A stretch of DNA of 64,000 nucleotides. It comes from Rhyacophila brunnea. Taxonomy: Eukaryota > Arthropoda > Insecta > Trichoptera > Rhyacophilidae. Shown here piece after piece: positions 21,378 through 33,342 of this stretch. Every line of letters starts with the position of its first letter. Position 1 is the stretch's first letter. Below the pieces are notes generated by a model. The model did no database searches. It saw nothing but the letters and a program-made list of their open reading frames with translations, and was not told where the DNA came from. A program made the position numbers and the translations under genes. The stretch lies in contig JAGYXB010001001.1 in the NCBI GenBank assembly GCA_022495005.1, positions 682,001-746,000 of the forward strand, given 5' to 3'.

Positions 21378-22555
21378 CAGTGGCGAAGGGTGGAGGTAGG
21401 CTGTTAATATCCGCCACAAATGGTCCACTTAGTCATACGTATTTGTTTTCATTGAAATACGACTACAATTTACATATATTGTTGGTTAGTTTTTAAAATT
21501 CAATTAACCAAAAAAACCAAGACATAATAGATAATAGTCAAAAATACTCGTCTATCTATAAAAGATCTAAAATTATGCAATTAAATCATACATAACTTTG
21601 AATATTTGATAGATAGAATAATATGTTTTAACTATTGCAGTTTGGTTTAGACAAGGCTTAATGAATTTAAAAAAAAAACTAACAATGATGTGTGTAATAT
21701 GTATTCTTAATCCAACGAAAACAAATAAGTATGAATGAAAAAGTGTGCACAATTTTGTCTTATAGTCCAAAATATACTAAATCTATTATGGTTTAGTTTA
21801 GGCAGGGCTTAATTGATTTTTAAAAACTAACCAATATCATCTGTAAATTGAGGAGTCTAATTACAAAAAGCGACAAGTCCACAATTCACTATTTTCGGGA
21901 AACAACGTTTTTATGTTTCAAGCTTCAATTATTTGTTTTAACGTGAGATTATTTTCTCCGATGTATTCTATGTCGAAATTAGAATCAAATGGCAATTTGT
22001 TTTAGCCGATAAACTCTTTAAATATAGGCAAAATAAAATTGGACGTAGCGCTATTTGTACTTCACTTTTTAATTTACTCCGCATAAGGCACATATTTCCG
22101 TGGCACTGTCATGAGTTTACCAGATGCTACGGCATGGGAGACGCCCTTTTCAATATTGAACGTTCCCTTATTGGTTGACTTAAACACGCGCGAAATCAAC
22201 CAAGCTTTAAATAGTATGAAACACGGACTTGGCGCTTTTTGTAATAAATCGAGACTTAAAATATTTTTTTTCGTAGGGTTATGTCGCGTTTTGGAATTTA
22301 TAGATCAATACATATTGTGTACAATTATACAAAGAATACGTGCGTTTTTTTTTTTATCGATTTTGACCAATCGTGACTTATCGCTTTTTGGAATTAGACG
22401 CCTCAATTGTAGTCTTAGTCCAATAAAAACAAATACGTATAACTAACAAAGTGTAATGTGAACTATTTATGTAGGATCTTAACAGCCTACCTTCACCCTT
22501 CGCTACTGGGCCACCTACGTATTTCTTAAATATAAAGAAGTCATTCCTCATCGGT
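21378..22555. mobile_element. MITE family D (CAGTGGCGAAGGG), with nested insertion
   Basis: Left end CAGTGGCGAAGGGTGGAGGT and right end ACCTTCACCCTTCGCTACTG are inverted copies. The next ~100 bp of each arm (AACAAATACGT-type words, and a GTTAGTTTTTAAAATTCAAT word) also pair. hAT-like ends are plausible, but a clean 8-bp TSD was not found and the true outer edge may lie slightly further out. Other pieces: 16226, 46040, 59049, 63961. Confidence 0.65.
21850..22404. mobile_element. 555 bp MITE nested in family D
   Basis: TIRs GAGGAGTCTAATTACAAAAA and (reverse complement) GAGGCGTCTAATTCCAAAAA, then GCGA-AAGTC. AATT flanks both sides (21846-21849, 22405-22408). The sister copy at about 16240 reads GTAAATTGTAG uninterrupted, so the 4-bp AATT duplication is supported by an empty site. 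The ORF 22111-22446 runs out through the TIR and is probably fortuitous. Confidence 0.8.
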
Positions 22556-23284
22556 ATAACTAACAAATGACTACGATTTGTTTAATTAATGAATCTGAAT
22601 AATCATCTTGATTATGTATTTTTGTTATATTAGCTCAGCGTAGCATTTCATTGTTTTCACTGACGGAAGAGAGAAACCGTTAAAAAACATTTTCTCAATT
22701 TTCTTATAATCAAAAGGTCCTTTATGTAATTGGCTAACATTGGAAAATTAATTATCACAGAGGCGGAAAATTCAAGGGAAAGGCACGAGAATTAATTAGC
22801 CATCAAAATTAATGGTTTCGTTAATCAATCGATGTTTATCCGGGAGAATTTATAAAAAAAAAACAAATTTTCGTAATCTAACAACGCAAATATCGGATAG
22901 TCGAAACTCCAATGTACTTATAATATATTTTACATTTTAAAATGTGATATAGTCGAATACTTTGAATAAATACTAATACTAATGATTAAATTAAGTAATT
23001 ACATCGGATTGCAGATTATTTTGTAAAAGCCATTTCAATATACTTAATTTAAAATTCACTCAATCACCCAATTCAATAAATAATTATTAAATTAGCCTAG
23101 ATATACTATAAAACATGACTTTGTTATGAAGAACCTTGAAATATGATTTTTTTTATTAATACACCAATTGAGGGGTGTATTTTCAAAGTGAACTTATTCC
23201 ACTACTTGATGAAAATGAGTTATGAATGCCAGAATTTAAATGATAAAATATTGAACAAATATTTTTTGTATAGAAGAACCTTAC
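22556..23284. other. AT-rich unique sequence
   Basis: No supported feature. 22640-22860 is of mixed composition. Confidence 0.3.
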
Positions 23285-23680
23285 TTATTGTAACAATTAC
23301 AAAACCTCAATACATAATATACCTATGTAATAAATACTTCACTTTAGCGGTATTGTGTATAGAATAGACCCGCACGGGGCCTATTCTATACACAAGGCTG
23401 CTTTCGGTCCGCTACGGCAGCTAAATAGGGTAGGAAAGTATCGAATTATTAACACATATTAAGAATGAAGAATTACAATAAGATGGTTGTAATTGTTGCA
23501 ATAAATGCTATATTTAAACACCACCTCTCTTTGCTGTGATAAAATTTAGAGCGAGATAGACAGTTTTGATTGTTTAGACGACTAACTTATTGTAACAATT
23601 ATTATAATACCGAAATACATACAAATATGTAATAAATACTATCACTTTAGTGGTCTATAGTCGCCTTGTGTATAGACCCG
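23285..23680. mobile_element. MITE family K, copy 2 plus adjoining partial copy
   Basis: 23390-23680 aligns with 17025-17334 (TTGTAATTGTTGCAATAAAT, CACCTCTCTTTGCTGTG, GACAGTTTTGA). Immediately upstream, 23285-23380 repeats the right-hand part (CTTATTGTAACAATTA and TGTGTATAGAATAGACCCGC), so two copies or a partial duplication abut. Confidence 0.6.
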
Positions 23681-24390
23681 CAGGGGCGACTCAGGGCCGA
23701 GTGAATGCATGGGATCCTTCTAATAATGATGGATAATTAAAACTGAGTAAATTCAATAGTCCAAGTTAATTAGGTGTAATATCACAAAGGATTCTGACAG
23801 GATCATAATTAAAAACATTTTACGTTTAAAAATATTCGGGCGGCAAATTCATCGTCTAAGATTAGATACGATATAATTGAAAAATTGAAGCGAGTGGGTC
23901 CCTTAACGGTGCTTTAACCCGGGATCTTTCATAATTGTATTAGAACGCGGTGCCACAAAGAAAACCCATTGATCTGCTCATTTTCACACGGGTCCTTCCG
24001 ATTTTCCTTGCGAGCCTATTTTTTGAACCTACTTTGACGATTTTCACCTCCAATACGCCGACACATAAATACAGCCTGTCTGATTTTCCACTGTGCACAA
24101 GGGTTGATATGTAAGTGCTGTCTCTTCACAGAAACTACCGGCTCGCACAAGCTCATTTACAAAATATACCTACCGATCTATTGATGGTGGCTCATTCATT
24201 ATCTTCTTCTTAATTCATCTCCCTCCTTATACGAAGAGTATTGGCACTATAAATACGGGTCGTCTAAGATTCTTTTTCAGATAATTCCAACTCAACTCAA
24301 AGAAAATTATTCGTCTTCTTCGGCCATATCCGCCAATTAGCTAGTGCATATGGACACTATACGGCGCCTCCAAGAATCCGTGTCGCTCGT
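23681..24390. other. Unique sequence with a GC-richer stretch
   Basis: 23880-24100 is of mixed composition with no repeat or ORF recognised. Confidence 0.3.
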
Positions 24391-24391
24391 C

Positions 24392-24830
24392 AAATCAAAT
24401 CAAATTTTATATTATATTTTACATAAAGTGGTCTTTACAAATAAGACGTTCCCAATACGACATTTAAAAACAAATACATAGTATTAAAACAGTATAATAG
24501 ATAAAAAAAAAAAAAAAAATATGCATTATTAGAACAGTAGAAAGACTAAATACAAAAATTATAAATTAGATACCTACAAGGAAGTACACTGAATGAGCTA
24601 AGTAGACCTTATTTTAAGAATGTATAAAACGTCAACCTTCTTGCTTAATTCCAGGTTATATCGGCATCCCATGGTAGATAGTATTTAGCGGCTTTCTAGG
24701 ACACTGGAATCCGGTCGACTTGAAGAACTGACAGGTCAAATTGAAGTTCTCTTCAGGCATCCGCAGCACGTGACCAAATCAAGTCCATGTTCACTTCTTC
24801 ACTAGAATTCATACATCCTTACCCCCTTAC
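24392..24830 (-). pseudogene. LINE 3' end with ORF2 C-terminal remnant
   Basis: On the minus strand a frame at about 24790-24660 reads FGHVLRMPEENFNLTCQFF and then GFQCPRKPL. FGHV-RMP-EN is the conserved segment after the RT domain in many insect LINEs. It is followed by an A-rich/T-rich UTR and ends at 24392 in TTTGATTTGATTTGA, a LINE-type tail repeat. An internal stop precedes FGHV. Decayed; the clade is uncertain (RTE or CR1-like). Confidence 0.5.
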
Positions 24831-24929
24831 CACTCAGAAACTTTCACTTTCGTGGACTTAACTCTGAAAAGTGGAACAAGTGCATTTAATAAACTACTTT
24901 ATTAAACTTCAGAATCTATTTTGTTGTAC

Positions 24930-25060
24930 TTAGGTAGGGTGTAGGTGGCTAAATTTTTACATTGGGAAATCCGATGGTTGCGAGTTTGAGTCCTTCCCGG
25001 CGCCCACGGTTAGGTGTTTCCGACTTATGTAACTAATTTCATTATTTAACGGAAGTAGGT
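24930..25060 (+). repeat. Possible tRNA-like SINE head
   Basis: GTAGGTGGCTAAATTTTTAC and GCGAGTTTGAGTCCTTCCC are spaced like A and B boxes but are degenerate. No partner copy was found. Confidence 0.3.
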
Positions 25061-25655
25061 GTATACTATTTTTGGACGTCTATTTATAATATCAGGTTCT
25101 CGCGAACCGTTTCATAGGTATTGTAGAGAACAACACTGCTATTGCTAATGACATCGTAAGGCTATATTTTGGTATTCTTAGTACTATCAATTGCTATGCC
25201 TGTGTAGGCATTGCTTTGATTATGAGACCTTATCTTGTGAGGCTAAAAGTCTAATCTCTTTTGAGCCGATGGCTAATAATAAATAAGACGATGCCCTTTT
25301 TAAAATATTAATCACGTACGGTTAGGTATACATATTGTTACTAACTTTATAATGCGTCAATATTAAGGGATTTTAACTCAATAATTATTATTATGGAATA
25401 AATCTTGATTATTTTGATGTCGAAAGTTGTGAAGTTGAAAACAGGTGAAAACAGCGTCGCTTTCAACTTAATTAAATTATTGTAGCTACATATTCTCATA
25501 TAGGACATAATAATATGTAATATATTATATGGCGGTGCTTTTTAGTAGACTGCAATTTGGGATGATTGTGGATGTGGATGCTGGGGGAGGGTGGTTTGAA
25601 CAGGAATCAATCCAGGCACTAACATTGATGTTGTTCGGCTATCTGACTAGGTCTA
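25061..25655. other. Unassigned AT-rich sequence
   Basis: No feature supported. Confidence 0.3.
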
Positions 25656-25659
25656 GAAC

Positions 25660-26100
25660 GATTCGGCGCCGGGACAACTGGGCGTCACGAAATCGAATGA
25701 AATTCTAAAATAAATAGATGTTCGTGAATGATAGGTACCTACTTGTAAAATATATATTTAATATTATTATTTATATTTAATAATTATTATTTTATACTTG
25801 AAGAGAATTTATATATACTTACACACGTAAATAATGATTTAATTGTGCATATGTTTAAGTTCCAACAAGAAGAGAGTTCTTTTATTTTTTATATAACGCC
25901 TCAGATAATATGATAATTCTCAGTCCTCAACAAAAACATTATATTTAGAGCAAAATGAATTAAAACTACTAGATAGTACCTAGATAGAAACTGATTAAAA
26001 TTCCTCGTCTACTTTCTGTAAAAAATCGTAACGAATGTCTATTTATTTCATTCTACAGTGCGGCGCCCAATTGTCCTGGCGCCCAGTTATCCCATCCCCG
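25660..26100. mobile_element. MITE family L, GGGACAACTGGGCG ends
   Basis: The left arm GGGACAACTGGGCGTC, continuing to AAATAAATAGATGTTCGTGA, is inverted at the right (reverse complement GGGATAACTGGGCGCC, continuing to AAATAAATAGACATTCGTTA). The terminal words also occur in the direct repeats at 54.2 and 54.7 kb. TSD not resolved. Confidence 0.55.
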
Positions 26101-26867
26101 TTACAAAAACCCCAACATGACGAAACCCATTTGGGAAACACTGATGTATATTATTTCAATATTACTTCCAGTTGAGTTCATAGTATGATTCAATCAATAA
26201 TACACACTCGTACTGTAAGCCTGTTATAATACAGCGAAACTGCCAATGCCAAAAGGGTGTAAGTGACAATGTGCAACTTCACAGGAGAACAATTATTTTA
26301 AATAATATTTTCCCGATATATTTTGCACTAAATGCACTACCAAAAATATTTGTAACTTCATCATGGATTAACTCTTGGTGACCCACTTTTGGGATGCTGA
26401 ATGTAACATTATGAATAATTTAACCCAGTAAATAACTCATTTTCGCCTAAATACCCCTTACGCCCTTTTTGTTTAGTTAGTTTGATAATACACGAATTCT
26501 GTTGAAACTGTTACTACATGTAATATATTATTTCAGATATTACATAATATGTTAGTATTTGTTCAGCGTTTTGCAGGGTGCTTCGAAAGTAGTACCTACA
26601 TATTGATAATTTATTTCCAGATTACTTTAATAAAAAATCAGCAGGCAATCAATCCATTTTTATCATCATCAAAAGCGCATCAACCATAGTGGTTCCTAGA
26701 TTCCTCAAATAACTAAATTCTCTCTAACTAGCTCTATCCATTGTGCCCACTTTCCAGTTTGATAATAGATATCTGGACGACGTAGATCTGGGCGACGATA
26801 GGCTTATTGATAAATATTTTATCATATCAACGGGCCTATAACGGGACATATAAATATATTGTGACCT
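26101..26867. other. Unassigned; a hAT-style end near 26142
   Basis: The reverse complement at 26142 reads CAGTGTTTCCCAAATGGG, a typical hAT terminus. I could not find its partner end. The rest is unrecognised. Confidence 0.3.
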
Positions 26868-26935
26868 CACCCGGAATCAAACTCGGAATCCCCATATGAA
26901 AGGCCAGCGCCGTTAAGTGAGAAATACACAATATG
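26868..26935 (-). mobile_element. tRNA-derived SINE head, family C
   Basis: On the minus strand: AACGGCGCTGGCCTTTCAT, then a B-box region GAGTTTGATTCCGGG, then TCACAATATATTTAT, as in the 4072 copy. Confidence 0.65.
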
Positions 26936-28394
26936 TTTTTAAGATTATGGTATAGTTTGCAAATTGTATGACTGGTATAAACAATTTAGAACTATGTTTG
27001 AACTAAGTCCATTTTTAAATGTTCTTAAGAATCGATTCCGTCATCTGCGTCAAAGAAAAACACCTCTGAATCCTGCAGCTGTTATAATATTATGAAAATA
27101 CCATGACGTAATTGAACACCGTGTTATCTCACATCCAAAATGGCTCCACGGTTTCATCGCTGTATTATTGAGAGTCCATATTACATCAGTCATTGTTTCA
27201 GAGTCTATTGTTTTGGTTTATCAAATTAGTAGTGAGTGCCAAAATTATTGTTTCCGCGGAGAACATGATTCGATTAAGCCCCACATCCATAGCTATAATA
27301 ATACAGTGCAATATTAACCTGGGTGTAATGAAAATTATTACAATACATCTGATTCTAATCCATCCGTGCATAATAATATTGATATAGATACAACATTAAT
27401 GAATTCATCACGTCATTTGAATGGTTTTATCTGACTGAGAATGATGTATGACCACATTTTGTAGTAATTATAACACTAAAAGCATTTTCATTTTACTCGT
27501 CAATACGTCATGTCACGTTCTTTGTTTGTAACTATGTCGGTAATACAGTTCCCTTTATTAAATTTGACATTTGACATTCGACAGTTTAAAATTTGGAACA
27601 CAATTCTATTTTACTACGTAATTTTTCCTTTGTATTCCGTTGTAAATGAAAACTACGGTGATTACAATAAAGTTGTCCCTTTTTTGGTTAGGATTTCTGT
27701 GACCCGGATACCTAAATAAGAAATCGAAAGCTTCAATTGTTTTTCTTCCAAATTGTAAACCTTGTTGCTTTATCCAATGGACTGACAAGGCACCGTGCCT
27801 AGGATTTACCGTGTTCAATATTATTCTCATTAGAAAAAAAAATATCTATACCAGTCTTGTCCGACACTACTGTCTATGATAGAAAATGTGGTGTGGAGAT
27901 TACTATTTGCTAGTATAGTTTGCATGCTTTGCAGACAGTTTCCCATTATTTTAGTACTGTTTTATCAACGTTTAATTTCGTTAGGATCTAGTGACAGTAA
28001 CACTACATTCATTTGTTTTTGAAAATTTGTCATCTAATATTATGTATGTATTTAAAAAATGGAAAATCCGACCTGATGGAAACTGTTATAGATATCTAAA
28101 AATAACCCTGAATTTAATGCTGGTATTTTTTGTAATACGTACGTAAAAATGATAAAATTACCATACAAATTAGTGAAAAACATGGCTTTTATAAGTTGTA
28201 GTGCTTAGGGTACACGAACATTTGTATAACTAAAATGTCATTGGTAATTCCAATTGGAACAGCAATGGCGTTGTTCACCCAAATAATTACTTCAGATATA
28301 GTAGATAGTATAGTGAGTGAGATTTGATTTTTCGCCACGCTTATGGAGATGTCCCTACAAACAAAAATCGTACATTACCCACCGTTAGTCTGTG
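26936..28394. other. Unique sequence, nothing firm
   Basis: Only short ORFs without motifs; no repeat partner found. Confidence 0.35.
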
Positions 28395-28520
28395 CCAACC
28401 AGCGATATAACGATATAAAATCTCATTGGCTGAAAACAACTCTGTAATAATTAGTCGATACCTCATTGGCCGCAGACAACTCATTTCCAATACACCGACC
28501 AATGAATCGCCCCGAATGCT
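28395..28520. promoter_or_regulatory. Cluster of three CCAAT boxes in an imperfect tandem repeat
   Basis: CTCATTGGCTGAAAACAACTC is followed ~45 bp later by CTCATTGGCCGCAGACAACTC and then by an inverted GACCAATGAATC. Three CCAAT/ATTGG boxes in ~100 bp is a promoter-like arrangement, but no gene start is seen next to it. Confidence 0.3.
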
Positions 28521-28689
28521 TTACGAACTGTCAGAAATTGTGTACCCATCAAAACCCTATCATATATGCTAGATCAGTCGTGATTGTAGACGTTGCTTAA
28601 CAAAATATTAGATGAATGTGTCAGCCGACGAGATAATATTTTTTTATTGTTATAAAAATATAGATTTGATAATAATATTTGAAAGTGAA

Positions 28690-29545
28690 TGATGACATGG
28701 AGGAGATAAAGTCATTTCATAGGTTTCGAGGAGGAGAGTTTATTTGTCGTTTACAAAAGCAAATGAATACAATAATAAGGATGATAACGCGAGATTATAA
28801 TCGCTGATATTGATGTAGGTACTGGTAAGATCAATGTGATCAAGAGATTGATTAAATTAATGAACTGAGAGACTTGATTCGAGTGGAGTGATGGTTAACT
28901 ACGTCGGATAAAGGACGATTGCGATAGTAGTGCGTAGTGCGCCGCATGACGGACTCGATGAGTTGAGTGAGGATTCATTCATTGTCCATTCAATTTATAC
29001 AAAATTCCGTACATATATTATAAGAGGTATTGTCACAATTAACAAATCACTAATGATCTAGGTATGATTGAGGAAATACTGACAAATATTATCGCTCTAT
29101 TGTTATGTTTTGACAACAAAACATATATATTAAACTGTGTCACTCATTTAAGTTGAGGCATGGTCTAAAAACATCGTGGCTAGGCGATGCGCGGTTTGTG
29201 GAAATGATGCGTGCCGAACGATATATAATTTTTCATATAAATCCAACATGCGTCCATTTAATGTTCTGTTTATTGTTCTTTCAGTAACAATAATAATATA
29301 TTCATTGACATGTTTTCTTTTTCAAGTAAATGGGTAACGTTTTTTAGTTATCTTTACACGATTTAAGAATTAATACCCCCGTCACCATCACGAAACAAAT
29401 TGATGTGTTCACAGCTCGACGTTCGCTCTCCGTTTGCCAGCGGATCCAAAATTTCGTCGCACCTATAGTTGAAAATTATTCGCCGTTTCACTGAAGTACC
29501 GTCTTAATGCTGAGTGGTATGATTGCTACAAATATGATATTGTGT
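28690..29545 (+). repeat. Dispersed repeat family G, copy split by a TTAA MITE
   Basis: 28690-29151 is collinear with 7195-7610 and the flank resumes at 29504 (TTAATGCTGAGTGGTATG). The inserted block is the family C element below. Confidence 0.7.
29152..29503 (+). mobile_element. TTAA-family MITE, copy 2
   Basis: TTAA on both sides (29148-29151, 29504-29507). The family G copy at 4.6 kb shows the empty site CACTCATTTAATGCT. The first ~16 bp of the full 5' terminus are missing here. Confidence 0.85.
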
Positions 29546-30950
29546 ACATGCACCTACGTTTTTATATGACCAAATTACATATAATATGTTAATTAATATC
29601 TACTGTTTTTTATTGACTTAGATTAGGTACCAAGCAATGTATATTTAGTTGAAAATACCAGGTTAACATGTTAGCCGAGGAGATATATTTTAGGTAAGTA
29701 TTCATATCTGTACCTACTATATTTTTAAATAGGTCTCGATCCTACTTTCATCAGGACAGTGCTTTAATTCCTGTGTCAACCAAGGACAACAAAGAAAGTA
29801 GGCTTAGTTGACGAGGACAGCGGTATCAGGCGAACATGCCAGGCGAGGAGATAGAGAAAGGTCTAACAAGTAAAGGGATGTGTATGAGAGAGTAGACGTG
29901 AAGACTGTGCGACGCTAATTCCTTGGTAGGGTCGCTGTTAAGCCTTTAGTCATACACGTTCTAGCTAAATGCCCGTCTGCATTACACATCCTTTTAATAA
30001 TATGAATAATAATTAATAGTTTATTAAATCCACTATAAACTCGATTATGCACTTCTTTTGGGATTAAATTCATAAGTATGACTGTGCTTAGATTATAATT
30101 CTTATAACTGTCAATATAATGACGTTGGTGGGGAAATCATTATTAATTTTCTAATCTGATGCCTTAAGGTCCAATAAGTATAATATACAAATTATTGAAT
30201 CAATTCTTTTTACATCTCATGCCATATTGTTGACTCGTCAATGGTGTGATATTTTTTTTGTAAAAAAAGTCACATAAAATAAATTATTTAACAACGATCT
30301 TAATGCCTAGTACAGAGAAAGATACATCGGTTAAGTGGACAATAAACAACGTAATATACAAATTAGTTTTACCACAATCATTTCTGAATATTTAAGTACG
30401 TATACTTCAATATCTTACGTTACAATTTTTAGTTACTTTATGTTATATATTATAACTGTTGAGTTCGAGCCAATTTCGTGTCCCTACTAGGCGGACACTA
30501 AAATGAGACCCTTCTCATGTTTTTTTTTAACCATGTTCTCATCTTATTCAAATAGATCTTATATTGGCATGTTCAATACATCCTACAAATATTGAAAATA
30601 ATATAATATTTCTCCACACTTACGAATTGTATATTCATTCAGTCACACTCAGATGGTAATTCAATTAACCCAAATCCATTATTCTTATGCTTCATGGTAA
30701 ATAAAATAAGTATAATTACTAATCATTTTTTGAGTGTTTGTTATTTCTAATAATATATCGTTCCATCAAGAAACAATGAATAAAAACAGTATTGTGTTGA
30801 ATCCTTCATATCATAATATGATATAACTTTACTTTAAAACTTATTATTATGTACATTTATTTTGTATAAACCAATAAAATAATAATTATAAAACTGCTGA
30901 TATACTAGATTTCCCAAGTATATAAAATACCTCCTCCAGTCCCCTGGATA
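29546..30950. other. AT-rich sequence, nothing recognised
   Basis: 29830-29990 is a little GC-richer. No repeat or ORF supported. Confidence 0.35.
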
Positions 30951-30959
30951 CCTCAAGAG

Positions 30960-32079
30960 TAGGGATTCCAGTCCCGGGATCCCGAGCTATTTTCAATACC
31001 TATGAATCCTGGGATTGATAAACATAATCTCGAAACTTTCGGAATTGATTTTTTTTATCAATTTTTATGGAAAATAAAATACAAACGAAAATATAACAGA
31101 AAAAATACTCTTAATAACAAATAACTACATTAGAAATAAACTGGGTTTGAATGAAGTTTGATTTATACTCATGTGTAAGTTGCCGATTCATTTTATGTTT
31201 TCACATAAATTAATAAAAATGAGAAAGATTAGGTCAAACAATGCTTCGCACTATTAAGGTGACGCATCAGTGAAACGCCAAATAATGTTCAACTGTACGC
31301 GCGACGAAAATTTGTACTTGCTTCGCATTCACTGAGAGAACGTGGAGTCGGACGCACGTCACTTTGCTGCGTGATGGCGACGGGCCAATTAATTCTAAAA
31401 TCGTGTAAAGATGACTAAAAACTTTACCCATTTACTTTAAAAAGCAAACATGTCAATGAATATATTATTATTGATACTAATAGAATAATAAACAGAACAT
31501 AAAATGGACGTATGTTGGATTTATATGAGAAATAATATTTCGTTTGACAGGCGTCATTTTCACCCGCGACCCGCAATCCGCACATCGCCTAGCAACGATC
31601 TTTTTAGACCGTGCCTCAACTAATGCATGGCCTTAACAAAGTAATTCCACCATGATCTCATACGTTTTACGGCAGTTTCATATTTGTCTGAATAATTAGA
31701 TTTATGAAGTGGAAAGGCCATAAGTACACCTTTTATTATTTTAAATCTCGCTAACCTGTGCATCAAGTCTTTACTATCAGAAACAGCAATCTCATATTTA
31801 ATTCACATTATTATTTATATTACAATATTATTTACTCCATTAAACTTATGTATTTCCAAGATTGAACGTATACAAAATTAACAATAAATGTCTTGAATAG
31901 TATAAATTATACTAGATTTATTTTTGACCGATTTTATCAATGTTATTTGTAAATATAAAAATTTTATACTAACAATGGAAAAAATGCCAATCTAGGGACC
32001 AGTCCCGGGATCCCGGGATTGTCAAATTGTAATCCCGAAATCCCGGGATAAGAATTTTGGCTCGGGATTGGATTCCCTA
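30960..32079. mobile_element. hAT-family element with CCCGGGAT-rich ends
   Basis: TIRs TAGGGATTCCAGTCCCG and (reverse complement) TAGGGAATCCAATCCCG are bounded by the perfect 8-bp TSD CTCAAGAG (30952-30959, 32080-32087). CCCGGGAT-type octamers recur within 100 bp of each end, possible transposase sites. It hosts a TTAA MITE at 31258-31632; without it the element is ~740 bp. A minus-strand open stretch (31637-31830) encodes RLARFKIIKGVLMAF and RMRSWWNYFVKAMH, possibly a transposase relic. Confidence 0.88.
31258..31632 (-). mobile_element. TTAA-family MITE, copy 3 (inverted)
   Basis: Bounded by TTAA at 31254-31257 and 31633-31636. Inverted relative to the other copies. Its 5' terminus reads TTAAGGCCATGCATTAGTTG, the fuller end also seen at 54317 and 61564. 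Confidence 0.85.
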
Positions 32080-32164
32080 CTCAAGAGGACCTAAAACAGC
32101 GACTGCATTACGTCTTTTAATTTATATAATTATCCTTATTCGCTGTCTCAGGTACTCAATTCAA

Positions 32165-32330
32165 TGGTATTCACATGTTTTATGAGACAAGCCACGATCA
32201 ATCTCAGCAACCGTTTTCAAATCAGACGGTCCCCAGGGTCCAATTGTTTCGAAATCCAAAGGATTGACAATACAATTATATGACAAACAATCGTATTTTT
32301 TGACTATGTTAGACTCAGCCAAAAGAGATG
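32165..32330 (-). pseudogene. Retroelement ORF2 C-terminal remnant (FETIGPWGPS)
   Basis: The minus frame contains KYDCLSYNCIVNPLDFETIG, then PWGPSDLKTVAEIDRGL. A F-P-A-FETLG--GPSA---L--LG segment is typical of the C-terminal region of some LINE ORF2 proteins in invertebrates. Only ~60 codons survive, with no upstream RT motifs in the window. Confidence 0.5.
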
Positions 32331-32359
32331 ATGCACCTGGCAATTTATATATAGTCAAT

Positions 32360-33165
32360 AAACTAATTTATTCAGGTGAGATGCCGTGAGTGTATCCACC
32401 ACAGTTACATCTCAAACCAATTATGTTATAATATATGTTTTCTTAATTTGTTAATGCGAATGTACCTTTTGTATTAACTTGAATAGTTTTGAACGCAGGT
32501 GGGATAGGACCTTCTTATCTTATTGTAGTGAAGTCCATTCCTCTGCATAAGATGGTTCGCTTTGTTTTGATAATTATTAACGTCTACAGAAAGTTGAATT
32601 GTACAGTCGTGCAAGTTAAATATTACTTTATCATACTTAGAGTTCAATTGAATGAAACGTGCGTTGTCGAAATTTTAAAATAAAAATTGTATTATAGTTA
32701 AATTAATGGGCAAAAAATAGGTAAACCAATGAAATAGGCAACGATTGATTTTTTTTTAATACATACCATTTTAGTAAACACGTTACACGGGACGGATATA
32801 CACATAAATTTATAATGTAAACATGTTCATTCAAGTACCTACTGCTTCAATTTAAAATTATAAATCCTGAGGGTTGATTTTCACTTTGTGGCCTTATTAT
32901 TAAAATTACATATAATTGTACTAAATCTTGAATATTTCATTGTTAAGGCTCTTCTTTCCATATTATGTAATAGTCATAAATATTTTTGGCCGTATTATAT
33001 CCATACATCATTTCGAATAACTTGAGAGTAAACTTGCAGAGAAGCAAGATAAATTACGTAGCAGAGGCAGAAAAAACATTGACAATAATAATTAATGATT
33101 AATAAATAATAACTGACACACGACAAGAATATACCCAATATTTCATACATTGTATACCGATATAC
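32360..33165. other. Unique AT-rich sequence
   Basis: No feature supported. Confidence 0.35.
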
Positions 33166-33166
33166 A

Positions 33167-33342
33167 TTTATCGTAATTCTTGGGTTTCCACCGCGTGTAC
33201 TTCTTCCTTCTTTCCTCGACGTTTTCGGCTCGTTGCATCTCTTATCTCTTGATAATGGCCTCTGCAATGAACTCGAAACGTCGAGGAAAAAAGGAAGAAT
33301 TACCTACACGCGGTGGAAACCCAAGAATCTATAACGATAAAA
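33167..33342. repeat. Large palindrome with hammerhead-ribozyme-like words
   Basis: The left arm (from TTTATCGTAATTCTTGGGTT) pairs with the right arm (ending AACCCAAGAATCTATAACG) over ~70 bp each, with a ~25 bp centre. The right arm carries TTGATAATGGCCTCTGCAAT and then CTCGAAACGTCGAGG; the left arm carries the inverse. Penelope-like elements are known to encode hammerhead motifs of the form CTGATGA...GAAAC...GTC. Here the core is degenerate, so a decayed inverted pair is the most I can claim. Confidence 0.4.

Noticed and set aside
22111..22446. 111-codon ORF
   Set aside because: It runs from the interior of one MITE through its TIR into another; no motif.
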